Shown in pieces: positions 16,418 to 26,027 of a DNA stretch of 64,000 bases (positions within the stretch are counted from its first letter, which is position 1; each line of letters starts with the position of its first letter). Origin of the DNA: Sutcliffiella halmapala (GTDB taxonomy: Bacteria > Bacillota > Bacilli > Bacillales > Bacillaceae_I). The stretch covers positions 752,001 through 816,000 of the forward strand of contig NZ_KV917375.1 in assembly GCF_002019665.1 (NCBI RefSeq), written 5' to 3'. The notes beneath the pieces are model-generated. The model ran no database searches. It was not told the origin of the DNA and was given only the letters and a program-made list of their open reading frames with translations. Both the position numbers and the translations under genes were made by a program.

Positions 16418-17230
16418 TTATAGTGCTTGCTTATACTTAGAGATAGATCGACTGCGTTTAGCGGGTACAATCAAGGGATAGTCATCCTCGTATATTACTT
16501 TTGCTTCAATATGATAGATCTCTTTTAAAAATGAAGCAGTGAGTACTTCTTTAGGAGAACCGGTTGTGACAATTTGCCCGTTTTTCATTGCAATTAAATA
16601 ATCACAGTAAGCAGCAGCTTGTTGTAGTTCATGTAGAACCATTACAACGGTTATGTCGTGCTGCTGATTAATCTCTTCAAGCAACTCCATCACATCGAGC
16701 TGATGGGCGATATCTAAATAAGTAGTTGGTTCATCAAGAAGAAGTATAGTTGATTTTTGTGCAAGGGCTAAGGCAATTCGAACTTTTTGTTGTTCACCTC
16801 CTGACAAAGTATAAAACATTCGATTTTCATGTTTTTTCGTTCCTGTTATGCTCATTGCCCAGTCAATCACTTCTTTGTCGTCCATATTTGAACGTGGATC
16901 AAATATTTTTTTATAAGGTGCACGACCATAGGATATAAGTTCATGAATCGTCAAGTTGGGAAGAGCTTGTTTGGATTGCGGCATCATTGCTAATGTTTTA
17001 GCAATTTCTTTTGGCTTATACTCCTTAGTTGATTTGTTTTCTATACGAACGTCACCTTCGTCTTGTTGGACTAAACGCGAAATGATCTTAAGTAGGGTAG
17101 ATTTTCCTGATCCATTTGGCCCGACAATGGCTGTTATTTTACCTTTTGGGATATCAACTCCTACATTATTTAAATGAAAGGAGCCAACATGTAAGCTGAG
17201 TTGTTCGGTTTCGATTGCATTTACCATCAC
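16418..17230 (-). CDS. Second heme/siderophore ABC transporter ATPase, FepC/FhuC type
   Basis: This 270-aa ATPase is the energy subunit for the second iron/heme importer. It shows Walker A GPNGSGKST, signature LSGGEQQKVRIALALAQ, Walker B ILLLDEPTTYLD, and switch region VMVLHELQQA. It is homologous to, but clearly divergent from, the ATPase at 13861. It overlaps the permease gene by 4 nt. A roughly 20-residue basic tail (PAKRSRSISKYKQAL) extends the usual end. The adjacent isdG argues for heme as cargo. Confidence 0.9.
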   Translation of the reverse strand: MMVNAIETEQLSLHVGSFHLNNVGVDIPKGKITAIVGPNGSGKSTLLKIISRLVQQDEGDVRIENKSTKEYKPKEIAKTLAMMPQSKQALPNLTIHELISYGRAPYKKIFDPRSNMDDKEVIDWAMSITGTKKHENRMFYTLSGGEQQKVRIALALAQKSTILLLDEPTTYLDIAHQLDVMELLEEINQQHDITVVMVLHELQQAAAYCDYLIAMKNGQIVTTGSPKEVLTASFLKEIYHIEAKVIYEDDYPLIVPAKRSRSISKYKQAL

Positions 17231-18222
17231 ATCAACCCCCGTTTTTTTATCAAGTAGAGAAAGAATGGTGCACCGAGTACGGCAAGTAAAATACCAACTG
17301 GTAGCTCAATAGGGTCAAACCATGAGCGTGCAATTGTATCAGCGAGAACAACTAGAATCGCCCCCCCAATTGCGGATAATGGCAATAGGTACCGATAATC
17401 TTCCCCGATTAAAATTCGTATCGCATGTGGGACAACAAGTCCTACAAAGCCGATTAATCCCGCGACACTCACTGCTGTACCAGCTAAAAAAGCGGCGAGT
17501 GAAATAAGTAAAAAACGTTGAAGCTCAACTCTTTGACCTAGTAGTTTAGCAGAATCATCTCCTAATAGAAGGAGATTAGCAGGTTTTATGGCAAATAGAG
17601 AGAGTAGTAACCCTGCTATGGCATATGGCGCCATAAATTCTAGGTGATACCAACTTCTTCCGTTTAGTCCGCCAGCAAGCCAAGGGATTATAGACTGAAC
17701 ACGATCACTGTAAATGACCATAATCCCACTTTGTATAGCACCTAGCAGGGCATTAATCGCGACTCCAGCTAAAATAATTTTCAGTGGGGAAGCTCCTTTA
17801 TCCCATGCAAGTATATAAATGATCATTGCTGTTAAAAAAGCACCGATAAATGCGGAAATCGGAAGTAAATAACTAAACTGAGGGAGGATGAGCATTGTTG
17901 CACTGGCCATTAATCCCCCACCAGCAGTGACCCCTATAATAGCTGGATCTGCTAATGGATTTTTCATAACACCCTGTAATAATCCCCCAGCAACAGCTAA
18001 GCAAGCACCGACTAATAAGCCGATCAGGACACGTGGGAGTCGTAAATCTAAAATGATTGTTTGATAGACGGATTGGTCATGGCCAAAAAGAACTTTCCAA
18101 ATTTCTTTAAAGGTAATGGGAACAGATCCGTAAGTAATTCCGAAAAAAATTACAAGTAGAAGAAGGATTGGTGACAAAATTATTATCAGCTTTCTTCTTA
18201 TTGATCGTTGCTCTATATTCAT
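17227..18222 (-). CDS. Second heme/siderophore permease, FecCD family
   Basis: This 331-aa FecCD permease carries the motif LRLPRVLIGLLVGACLAVAGGLLQGVMKNPLADPAIIGVTAGGG and the coupling region GLIGFVGLVVPHAIRILIGEDYRYLLPLSAIGGA. About ten membrane segments are expected. Four-nt overlaps with both the upstream lipoprotein gene and the downstream ATPase gene show a translationally coupled transport operon. Confidence 0.92.
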   Translation of the reverse strand: MNIEQRSIRRKLIIILSPILLLLVIFFGITYGSVPITFKEIWKVLFGHDQSVYQTIILDLRLPRVLIGLLVGACLAVAGGLLQGVMKNPLADPAIIGVTAGGGLMASATMLILPQFSYLLPISAFIGAFLTAMIIYILAWDKGASPLKIILAGVAINALLGAIQSGIMVIYSDRVQSIIPWLAGGLNGRSWYHLEFMAPYAIAGLLLSLFAIKPANLLLLGDDSAKLLGQRVELQRFLLISLAAFLAGTAVSVAGLIGFVGLVVPHAIRILIGEDYRYLLPLSAIGGAILVVLADTIARSWFDPIELPVGILLAVLGAPFFLYLIKKRGLM

Positions 18223-19175
18223 GATTCCTCATTCACCGCTTGAAACAATTCAACCAATAAATCAAGGGCTTCTATTACTTTTGTTCCAGGGTTCGTTCCA
18301 AATAAATTAGATGGTAGGACTTCCACACGCCCTTCTTTCACTGCATCCAATTGATTCCAAGCTGCATTTTGTTCCATTTCCTTCATAAATCCGACTTTTA
18401 CTTCTTCAGGGTTACCATGGCTCATGAGTAATATGTATTGTGGATTGGCTTCCACGATACGTTCTGTGTTCATTTGTGCATATTGTGGGTAAGCTTCTAA
18501 ACTAGGAAAATTGCTAGCTATGTTTTCAGCCCCAGCCAGTTCTAAAAGATTTCCACTTAAAGAATTTGGTAAGGCAGCCATATAAGTACCTGGTGCTCCG
18601 TAGACGAGAAGTACACGGACTTTTTCCTTAGAAGCAGTATTTTTTACATCTGTAATTTTTTGGTCAATTGTTGAGATAATTTCAATAGCTTTATCTTGCT
18701 TTTGCAGCATGTTACCAAAGAGTTCAACCTGTGCTTTAATATCCTCAACGGATTGAGCATGTGTTAAAACCATTTGAGATCCAAGACTTTGAATCGTTGG
18801 TACATCTTTACTATTCATTTGTACATTACCTAGCACAACATCAGGTCTCACTAATGTAAGCTTCTCTAAATCTATCTCGTGAGTTGTACCAATTTGCTCC
18901 ACATCTTTGGCTTCTGGAATAGCAATTTCATCTGTTGAGTTTGGTCGACCAACAAGCTCTCCACCTAATGCATAAATAATATCCATATCCCCATTACTTA
19001 AGGCAGCAATTCGTTCTGGAACGCTCGGAAACGTAATTATTTGATCAGCTAAGTCAGTAATGGAATAGTGATTCTCACCTTGCTGTTTACCAATATTCTC
19101 TACATCAGAGGATGATTCACTACAGCCTGTAATTAATAATAATATTGCAAATATTGTAAGTAGTATTTTCTTCAT
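18219..19175 (-). CDS. Second heme/iron substrate-binding lipoprotein
   Basis: This 318-aa class III binding protein has lipobox LITGC (Cys18). The N lobe contains VPERIAALSNGDMDIIYALGGELVGRP and the helix region EKLTLVRPDVVLGN; the C lobe contains VLLVYGAPGTYMAALPNSLSGNLLELAGAENI. The latter closely parallels the IsdE-like protein at 11959, so heme is a plausible ligand. It is the first gene of the Fur-controlled operon lipoprotein-permease-ATPase-isdG. Confidence 0.88.
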   Translation of the reverse strand: MKKILLTIFAILLLITGCSESSSDVENIGKQQGENHYSITDLADQIITFPSVPERIAALSNGDMDIIYALGGELVGRPNSTDEIAIPEAKDVEQIGTTHEIDLEKLTLVRPDVVLGNVQMNSKDVPTIQSLGSQMVLTHAQSVEDIKAQVELFGNMLQKQDKAIEIISTIDQKITDVKNTASKEKVRVLLVYGAPGTYMAALPNSLSGNLLELAGAENIASNFPSLEAYPQYAQMNTERIVEANPQYILLMSHGNPEEVKVGFMKEMEQNAAWNQLDAVKEGRVEVLPSNLFGTNPGTKVIEALDLLVELFQAVNEES

Positions 19176-19204
19176 AAATCCCCCTAATTCACCAACAAAC
19201 TAAA

Positions 19205-19219
19205 TGATAATGAATATCA
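19205..19219 (-). promoter_or_regulatory. Fur box near the minus-strand heme operon
   Basis: TGATAATGAATATCA matches the 7-1-7 Fur consensus with one mismatch, about 30 bp upstream of the lipoprotein start. Confidence 0.8.
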
Positions 19220-19232
19220 ATATCATATTAAA

Positions 19233-19247
19233 TGATAATGATTTTCA
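19233..19247 (-). promoter_or_regulatory. Second Fur box of the minus-strand heme operon
   Basis: TGATAATGATTTTCA matches the 7-1-7 Fur consensus with one mismatch. It is spaced 28 bp from the previous box. Confidence 0.8.
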
Positions 19248-19342
19248 TTATTAAAGTCAAGTAAATATGGAAAAATTTTTTATCAGATTAGACCAAATGT
19301 CCCAGGTTGCTATCTTGATAGAAATCGTTGACTATTTCTAAC

Positions 19343-19381
19343 TTCTAATACAAAGATTATGAATCTAACTTTGTATTAGAA
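19343..19381. other. Perfect 13-bp inverted repeat before the TPP riboswitch
   Basis: TTCTAATACAAAG and CTTTGTATTAGAA flank a 13-nt loop. There is no T run, so it is not a standard terminator. Its role is unknown. Confidence 0.6.
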
Positions 19382-19471
19382 ATATTGAGGAAGCAGAGAA
19401 AAAAATCATGTCTTGATTATTCAATCTCGAACGTGATAGGATTTAAATAGTAAGACAATTCAATAGCATTA

Positions 19472-19567
19472 ACTAGGGGTGTCCAATAAGTTGGGCTGAG
19501 AGAAAGACGCGATGAAGTCTTTTAACCCTTCGGACCTGATCTGGCTCATACCAGCGTAGGGAAGTTG
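19472..19567 (+). ncRNA. TPP riboswitch (THI element)
   Basis: The aptamer begins near GGGGTGTCC and contains GGGCTGAGA, ACCCTTCGGACCTGATCTGG and ATACCAGCGTAGGGAAG, which are the conserved thiamin-pyrophosphate-binding segments. It lies in the thiC leader and should reduce thiC expression when TPP is abundant. Confidence 0.96.
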
Positions 19568-19608
19568 ACTCTTAAGCAAAGTCTATTTTGACTACTTCTA
19601 CATAGTAT

Positions 19609-19643
19609 AAGCCGGGCCCATTTTATTTGGACTCGGCTTTTAT
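19609..19643 (+). terminator. Expression-platform terminator of the TPP riboswitch
   Basis: AAGCCGGGCC and GGACTCGGCTT form a stem with an interrupted middle, followed by T-rich sequence. It lies between the aptamer and thiC, where TPP-dependent termination would act. Confidence 0.7.
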
Positions 19644-19675
19644 TTGTACTCCCCTATACTTTTCATGTACCTTGA

Positions 19676-21493
<1,818 letters not shown>

Positions 21494-21509
21494 TAGAGGA
21501 GTGATACCA

Positions 21510-21674
21510 ATGATTGAACAACTTCAGCAAGAAATAAATGAACTTCATGCACGTGTGAAGATACTACAACAACACATTGAAGAACTACAACAAACATGTG
21601 ACCACCATTTTTGTGGGGACTCCTACTTTGTAAAATGTACAAAATGCCATAAAATCGAAGTACTTTATTATTAG
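21510..21674 (+). CDS. Small coiled-coil, Cys/His-rich protein
   Basis: This 54-aa protein is not one I recognise. It starts at ATG 21510, preceded by AGAGGAGTG at good spacing, 16 nt after the thiC stop, so it is probably co-transcribed. Residues about 1-28 form a heptad-rich amphipathic helix (LQQEINELHARVKILQQHIEEL). Residues about 31-50 contain C-x2-HHFC and CTKC, which could bind zinc. The tail ends VLYY. Coding status rests on the ribosome binding site, codon use and the ordered domain layout. A zinc-ribbon regulator or adaptor is possible, but no function is claimed. Confidence 0.65.
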   Translation: MIEQLQQEINELHARVKILQQHIEELQQTCDHHFCGDSYFVKCTKCHKIEVLYY

Positions 21675-21887
21675 GGGAATAAATGAGTAAATCTAGCATA
21701 ATTGTTATAGAGTGATTTGTATTGTTATTTTTTCCATTTAAGTATTATATTAAGAAAAATCTCTTGTTTTTCCAAAGAGGGGTATGCTAAAATTTTGAAT
21801 TGTATGAGAGTTTGCCATTCATATTTTGATAGGAATACTTAAGATTTTATTCTGTGGCATAAACATATAATACGAGGAGGAAATAGT

Positions 21888-22313
21888 TTGAAACGTACTG
21901 GGGAGATAGCTTTAGCAATTATAGGTGTTGTATTAAGTGGGTTCTTTGCAATTGGTGGAGTAATCGTTAATGTATTTATGAGTGATCCAGAAATTCAAGA
22001 GGAATTAGGTCAAGAATTAATAAATGATCCTAATATGGCAGATATTGATGCTGGTGCAATTCTGGGATTAATAGAATCCGTAGGACCATTCCTAATAATA
22101 CTAGGAATTATTACCGTTGTATTAGGACTAGTTGGGATTTTTACTATTAAAGGGAATAAAAAACCAGTCTTAGCTGGAATCATGTTTATTCTTGCAGCTC
22201 TAGTTATCGGAGTAGGAACAATTGGATTCGGTTTTCTTCCAGCTATTCTTTTCTTAATTGCTGGAATCATGAGTTTTGTTCGTAAGCCAAAGGTTTCTTC
22301 TGAAATCCTATAA
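21888..22313 (+). CDS. DUF4064-like small membrane protein
   Basis: This 141-aa protein has four hydrophobic segments (about 7-29, 67-90, 94-112 and 115-132) and a short acidic loop (SDPEIQEELGQELINDPNMADIDAG) between the first two. The arrangement and the start MKRTGEIALAIIGVVLSGFFAIGG fit the DUF4064 family of Bacillota membrane proteins, whose function is not known. GAGGAGG precedes the start. It is a single-gene unit ending in a good terminator. Confidence 0.75.
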   Translation: MKRTGEIALAIIGVVLSGFFAIGGVIVNVFMSDPEIQEELGQELINDPNMADIDAGAILGLIESVGPFLIILGIITVVLGLVGIFTIKGNKKPVLAGIMFILAALVIGVGTIGFGFLPAILFLIAGIMSFVRKPKVSSEIL

Positions 22314-22359
22314 AAAATAAATGTAAGTATAAGTCTCCGGACGAATAGTGAATTTGATG

Positions 22360-22397
22360 GAAGTTGTACCTGAAGAATTAGGTGCAGCTTCTTTTTT
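22360..22397 (+). terminator. Terminator after the DUF4064-like gene
   Basis: GAAGTTGTACCT and AGGTGCAGCTTC form a 12-bp stem with two wobbles, followed by six Ts. Confidence 0.88.
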
Positions 22398-22425
22398 GTG
22401 GTTGTTAGCCCTTTTAAACACCGCC

Positions 22426-22466
22426 GTTGATTGGAGTACGAGTCTTCTCCTCGTGCTCCAATCAAC
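22426..22466. repeat. Short palindromic repeat with GTTGATTGGAG ends
   Basis: Seventeen-base arms (GTTGATTGGAGTACGAG and its near complement) flank a 7-nt loop. The GTTGATTGGAG/CTCCAATCAAC termini match those of an interspersed palindromic repeat family I recall from Bacillaceae. A much longer relative is at 43734. The rest of 22471-22653 holds nothing recognisable. Confidence 0.6.
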
Positions 22467-22653
22467 AGCTAGGAACCTAAATATTAATCCTACACTTTAA
22501 CAGGGTCATAAAAACAATACAACTTGAGGCTTAGTGAAAAATATATCCCACGACTATCCAAATTTAACTTGTTTTATGTGATGATAGAGACAGATGTTAG
22601 TTGGATGCTCAATAGAGAGAGTACGTTGTTTTTTTTGGAGAGGAGAATTATAA

Positions 22654-23277
22654 ATGGAAGTATATATTATTCTTACTGATACGGGATCCATGCTTACAAG
22701 GATGATTAAAATGTTTACAAAGGATTCTTATAATCATGCATCAATCGCTTTTAACAAAGAATTAGACTCACCTTATAGTTTTGGTAGAAAAAAAATGAAC
22801 AATCCATTTATCGGAGGGTTTGTAAAAGAAAATTTAACAGACAGGATCTTTCAGCAAGCACCATGTGCGATTTATAGCCGAAAGGTTTCAGCGAATGAGT
22901 ACGAACGTATGCTAGCACTAGTCCAAGCTATTGAAAGCCAGCAGCATACTTATAAATACAATTTCATTGGATTGTTCGGCTTCGTTTTTAATAGGCAGAT
23001 TGAACGAAAGAACGCTTTTTTCTGCTCGGAATTTGTTGCGACAGTTTTAAATAATGGTGGGATTAAAGTGAATAGGAAGCCAGCTAGTCTAGTAAAACCT
23101 ACTGAATTAATTGAATGTGAGGAATTTCGTTTAATCTATGAAGGGCAGCTTGATTCTTTCTTAAGCAATCAAGGCAAAATGCAGGAAGTGGTTCATTCAA
23201 AAAATAAAGCTATTCGTAATCGATTTCAGCAACTAAATTCTAAGTATTTGAAAAAGGTGATGTCGATAGCGGGGTAA
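22654..23277 (+). CDS. Permuted papain-fold (YiiX/C92-like) hydrolase
   Basis: This 207-aa protein has the circularly permuted NlpC/P60 layout. His28 lies in SYNHASIAF near the start and the presumed nucleophile Cys124 in AFFCSEFVA comes later, the reverse of the usual order. There is no signal peptide, so it is probably cytosolic or membrane-associated. Family members include amidases and thioesterase-like enzymes; the substrate is unknown. AGAGGAG precedes the ATG. It stands alone between unrelated genes. A C-terminal basic segment (KNKAIRNRFQQLNSKYLKKVM) might contact membrane or cell wall. Confidence 0.75.
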   Translation: MEVYIILTDTGSMLTRMIKMFTKDSYNHASIAFNKELDSPYSFGRKKMNNPFIGGFVKENLTDRIFQQAPCAIYSRKVSANEYERMLALVQAIESQQHTYKYNFIGLFGFVFNRQIERKNAFFCSEFVATVLNNGGIKVNRKPASLVKPTELIECEEFRLIYEGQLDSFLSNQGKMQEVVHSKNKAIRNRFQQLNSKYLKKVMSIAG

Positions 23278-23458
23278 AGTGGATAGACAAATAGCTTAGT
23301 GCCTATGGATGGAAAGAATACTGTGTCCCTCTTCGTGAAGTTTTTAAGCCTCTGCACAGATTACAGCCTACCTTTACAAGTCCTCTTACAGAATCCATCG
23401 CCTTTTAATACTGCCAAGTAAAAGATAAGTATTTTCCGTGAATGAAAGAACTAATACT

Positions 23459-23498
23459 AACAAAGGACATGCCAATATAAATCGGCATGTCCTTTGTT
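23459..23498. terminator. Bidirectional stem-loop terminator
   Basis: AACAAAGGACATGCC and GGCATGTCCTTTGTT form a perfect 15-bp stem with a 10-nt loop. It lies between the papain-fold gene and padR. The rest of 23278-23530 shows nothing I can support. Confidence 0.7.
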
Positions 23499-23535
23499 TC
23501 GATATAAAGGGAAATGTAATGTTATGAAAAAAATA

Positions 23536-23573
23536 TTGATGTTAAGAACATAATACTGTATGATACATAGTAT
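23536..23573 (+). promoter_or_regulatory. padR promoter with overlapping dyad operator
   Basis: TTGATG (23536-23541) and TATGAT (23559-23564) are 17 bp apart. An inverted repeat, ATACT...AGTAT at 23553-23573, overlaps the -10. This position suits autorepression by the PadR product. Confidence 0.6.
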
Positions 23574-23624
23574 ACAACATATAGTAAAAAACAAAGCCAA
23601 TTTTGTAGTAAATGAGGTGAAAGA

Positions 23625-23972
23625 ATGAGTAATTTACTAAATTCCTTAACGACAGAGTTAAGAAGAGGAACCTTGACCTTAGCTGTACTAAGCCAATTAC
23701 AATCTCCACAATACGGTTATTCCCTTGTCCAGCGATTAGAAAGCAGTGGCATTACGATTGAACAAAGCACCTTATATCCATTACTTCGTCGGTTGGAAAA
23801 ACAAGAGCTAGTAACGAGTAGTTGGGATACAACAGAGAGTAGGCCGCGGAAATATTATATATTGAGTGATTACGGTAAAGAAATTTTCGAGAGTTTGAAA
23901 GAAGAATGGGAAAAAACTTCCCAAGAACTTAGTTTTTTATTAAAAGGAGGAGATAGTAATGAACCTAATTGA
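23625..23972 (+). CDS. PadR-family transcriptional regulator
   Basis: This 115-aa winged-helix repressor has the characteristic LRRGTLTLAVLSQLQSPQYGYSLVQRLESSGITIEQSTLYPLLRRLEKQELV and SRPRKYYILSDYGKEIF segments. It belongs to the short PadR-s1-like group without a long C-terminal domain. GAGGTG precedes the ATG. Its end overlaps the next gene by 14 nt. PadR/HAAS-membrane-protein pairs are common in Bacillota, and the regulator usually controls its own operon. Confidence 0.92.
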   Translation: MSNLLNSLTTELRRGTLTLAVLSQLQSPQYGYSLVQRLESSGITIEQSTLYPLLRRLEKQELVTSSWDTTESRPRKYYILSDYGKEIFESLKEEWEKTSQELSFLLKGGDSNEPN

Positions 23973-24966
23973 GTTATATATTCAAGAAGTAACAAGAAGG
24001 CTTCCAGAAAAAAATCGTGAAGATATAGCACTTGAGCTTCGTTCGACTATTGAAGATATGCTACCAGATGATTATTCGGAGCAAGATGTAAAAACTGCAC
24101 TTGTGCAACTAGGGAATCCCGCTAGTCTTGCAAGTGGATATCTAGATAAACCAAGATACCTCATCGGCCCTCAATATTTTGATGTGTATGTTAGTCTAAT
24201 AAAAATGATTTTGCCAATAGCTATGATCATCGCTTTTATTTCTATAGTAGCAGATGCCATTATTACTTATGATGGTGTAGCGATCCTCAATGTTATCTTG
24301 CACGCAATTGGTGGAGGAATATGGTGGATGTTGAGTACGATGATTCAAGTTTTATTTTGGATAACCGTGACTTTCGCTATTTTAGAACGAACGGATCAAT
24401 CTAAAAATCATTTTTCGCCATTACTTGGTTTAAAGGAATGGACTCCAGATGATTTGAAAGAAATTAAATATATTCCAAAGGAAAAGGCAATTCCTAAAGG
24501 CGAAGTATTTTTTAGCCTTATATGGACAGCGATATGGGCTACGGTTTATTTTAATGCGGCACATTTAATTGGTGTGTATCAAAAGGGACAAGGAGGACTA
24601 GAATTTGTAACTCCAACCTTTAATCAAGAGGTGTTGCATTCTTATTGGCTCTTGGTGGTAATAGTAATTGGGCTTGAGGTAATCACTGCGATTTGTAAGC
24701 AGGTAAAAGCTCAATGGACGATGGGAATAGCGATTCTTAATGCTGTCCTGCAAGTAGTATCATCGATTGTTTTTATTGTCATTATTAGTAATGATCAGTT
24801 AATCAACGAATCATTTATTAGGTTCCAAAATGAATTGTTTAATACCACATCTGACGCATGGCTTGGTTGGGTATACGCTGTGGCTGTCTTTACTTTCTTA
24901 TTATTTGCGGTAATAGAAATTTATAGAGGATTCCGTAAAGCCCTTGCTTATAAAGGTTTGAAGTAA
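23959..24966 (+). CDS. HAAS-domain membrane protein paired with PadR
   Basis: This 335-aa protein begins with a HAAS/DUF1700-like helical domain (about 1-70: YIQEVTRRLPEKNREDIALELRSTIEDML, then ALVQLGNPASLASGYL), which is the usual partner region of PadR operons. At least six hydrophobic segments follow (about 80-100, 105-140, 185-205, 225-245, 255-275 and 295-320). A strong AAAGGAGGAG lies inside padR. It probably senses or responds to membrane stress with PadR. The ligand is unknown. Confidence 0.8.
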   Translation: MNLIELYIQEVTRRLPEKNREDIALELRSTIEDMLPDDYSEQDVKTALVQLGNPASLASGYLDKPRYLIGPQYFDVYVSLIKMILPIAMIIAFISIVADAIITYDGVAILNVILHAIGGGIWWMLSTMIQVLFWITVTFAILERTDQSKNHFSPLLGLKEWTPDDLKEIKYIPKEKAIPKGEVFFSLIWTAIWATVYFNAAHLIGVYQKGQGGLEFVTPTFNQEVLHSYWLLVVIVIGLEVITAICKQVKAQWTMGIAILNAVLQVVSSIVFIVIISNDQLINESFIRFQNELFNTTSDAWLGWVYAVAVFTFLLFAVIEIYRGFRKALAYKGLK

Positions 24967-25013
24967 GATTGTAGCTTAAGGGTTTTACTTTACTAATATA
25001 AGAGGAGAGTTAT

Positions 25014-25763
25014 ATGAAATTTAATAATAAAGTGGTAATTGTTACTGGTGCAGCTAATGGAATTGGAAAAGGTATTGCAATGGAATATGCAAGAAGAGGG
25101 GCGAAGGTAGTCCTAGCAGATTTAGAGAAATTAACGGGAATAGCAGTTGAGAAAGAAATTGAAGCAATGGGCGGCAAAGCTCTTTTCATTCAAACCGATG
25201 TAAGGAAAGAATTAGATATTGTAAATCTGATTAACGAAACGATTCACCAATTTCAAAAGATCGATGTGTTAATTAATAATGCTGGGAAAACTAAATTCAC
25301 TTCTCTTTATGAACTAACTTTAGAAGACTGGGATGATGTAATTCAAACAAATCTTAGAAGTGTGTTTTTGTGTGCAAGGGAAGCGGCGAAGCATATGAGG
25401 CAAAATAAAAATGGTGGCTCTATTGTCAATATTGCTTCGACTCGTGCAGCGATGTCAGAACCTAACTCAGAAGCGTATGCTGCTTCAAAAGGTGGTATTG
25501 TCGCACTTACCCATGCACTTGCAGCGTCTCTAAGTGAGGATGAAATAAAGGTTAATGCAATCTCCCCAGGCTGGATTGAAACCGGGGATTACTCAGAATT
25601 AAGAGAGCAGGATCATAAACAACATCTCGCAAATAGAGTGGGAAAACCTGCAGATATCGCGAAAGCCTGCTTGTATTTAACGGATAGTGATAATGATTTT
25701 GTTACAGGAATTAATCTAGTGGTAGATGGTGGGATGACGAGAAAAATGATATATGAGGAATAG
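25014..25763 (+). CDS. Short-chain dehydrogenase/reductase
   Basis: This 249-aa classical SDR is an NAD(P)-dependent oxidoreductase. The cofactor motif TGAANGIG is at 11-18 and NNAG at 88-91; catalytic Ser142, Tyr155 and Lys159 (YAASK) are present, as is the PG turn in NAISPGWIETGD. Asp36 at the end of strand 2 favours NAD(H). AGAGGAG precedes the ATG. It sits at the edge of the sugar region and ends with its own terminator, so a sugar or polyol substrate is possible but not shown. Confidence 0.9.
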   Translation: MKFNNKVVIVTGAANGIGKGIAMEYARRGAKVVLADLEKLTGIAVEKEIEAMGGKALFIQTDVRKELDIVNLINETIHQFQKIDVLINNAGKTKFTSLYELTLEDWDDVIQTNLRSVFLCAREAAKHMRQNKNGGSIVNIASTRAAMSEPNSEAYAASKGGIVALTHALAASLSEDEIKVNAISPGWIETGDYSELREQDHKQHLANRVGKPADIAKACLYLTDSDNDFVTGINLVVDGGMTRKMIYEE

Positions 25764-25770
25764 CATGTGG

Positions 25771-25814
25771 AAAAGAAGCTTACCGAGGTAGTAAAAGGTA
25801 GCTTCTTTTTTTAT
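25771..25814 (+). terminator. Terminator after the SDR gene
   Basis: AAAGAAGCTTACC and GGTAGCTTCTTT form a stem with one bulge, followed by a T run. Confidence 0.85.
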
Positions 25815-25854
25815 TAATGTTTTCTTATTGGTTTAAATATTTAATTAATAGAAG

Positions 25855-25903
25855 TTGCAACCGTATACAAAAAGGACTATAATCAAATCATCGAAACGTT
25901 TCA
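25855..25903 (+). promoter_or_regulatory. Promoter and LacI-type operator of sugar importer 1
   Basis: TTGCAA (25855-25860) and a perfect TATAAT (25878-25883) are 17 bp apart. The 12-bp operator CGAAACGTTTCA (25892-25903) covers the predicted start point. Confidence 0.8.
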
Positions 25904-26027
25904 ATTGGCGTTAATCTTTTTATAGTGTTTATTATCCAAGTGATTTTTCTATGTTTTTTGGTAAAGGATAATAGTAGACAATTCAAAAGAACAGTAGTTC
26001 AAAAAAATTAAGGGGGAGATTGTTATT

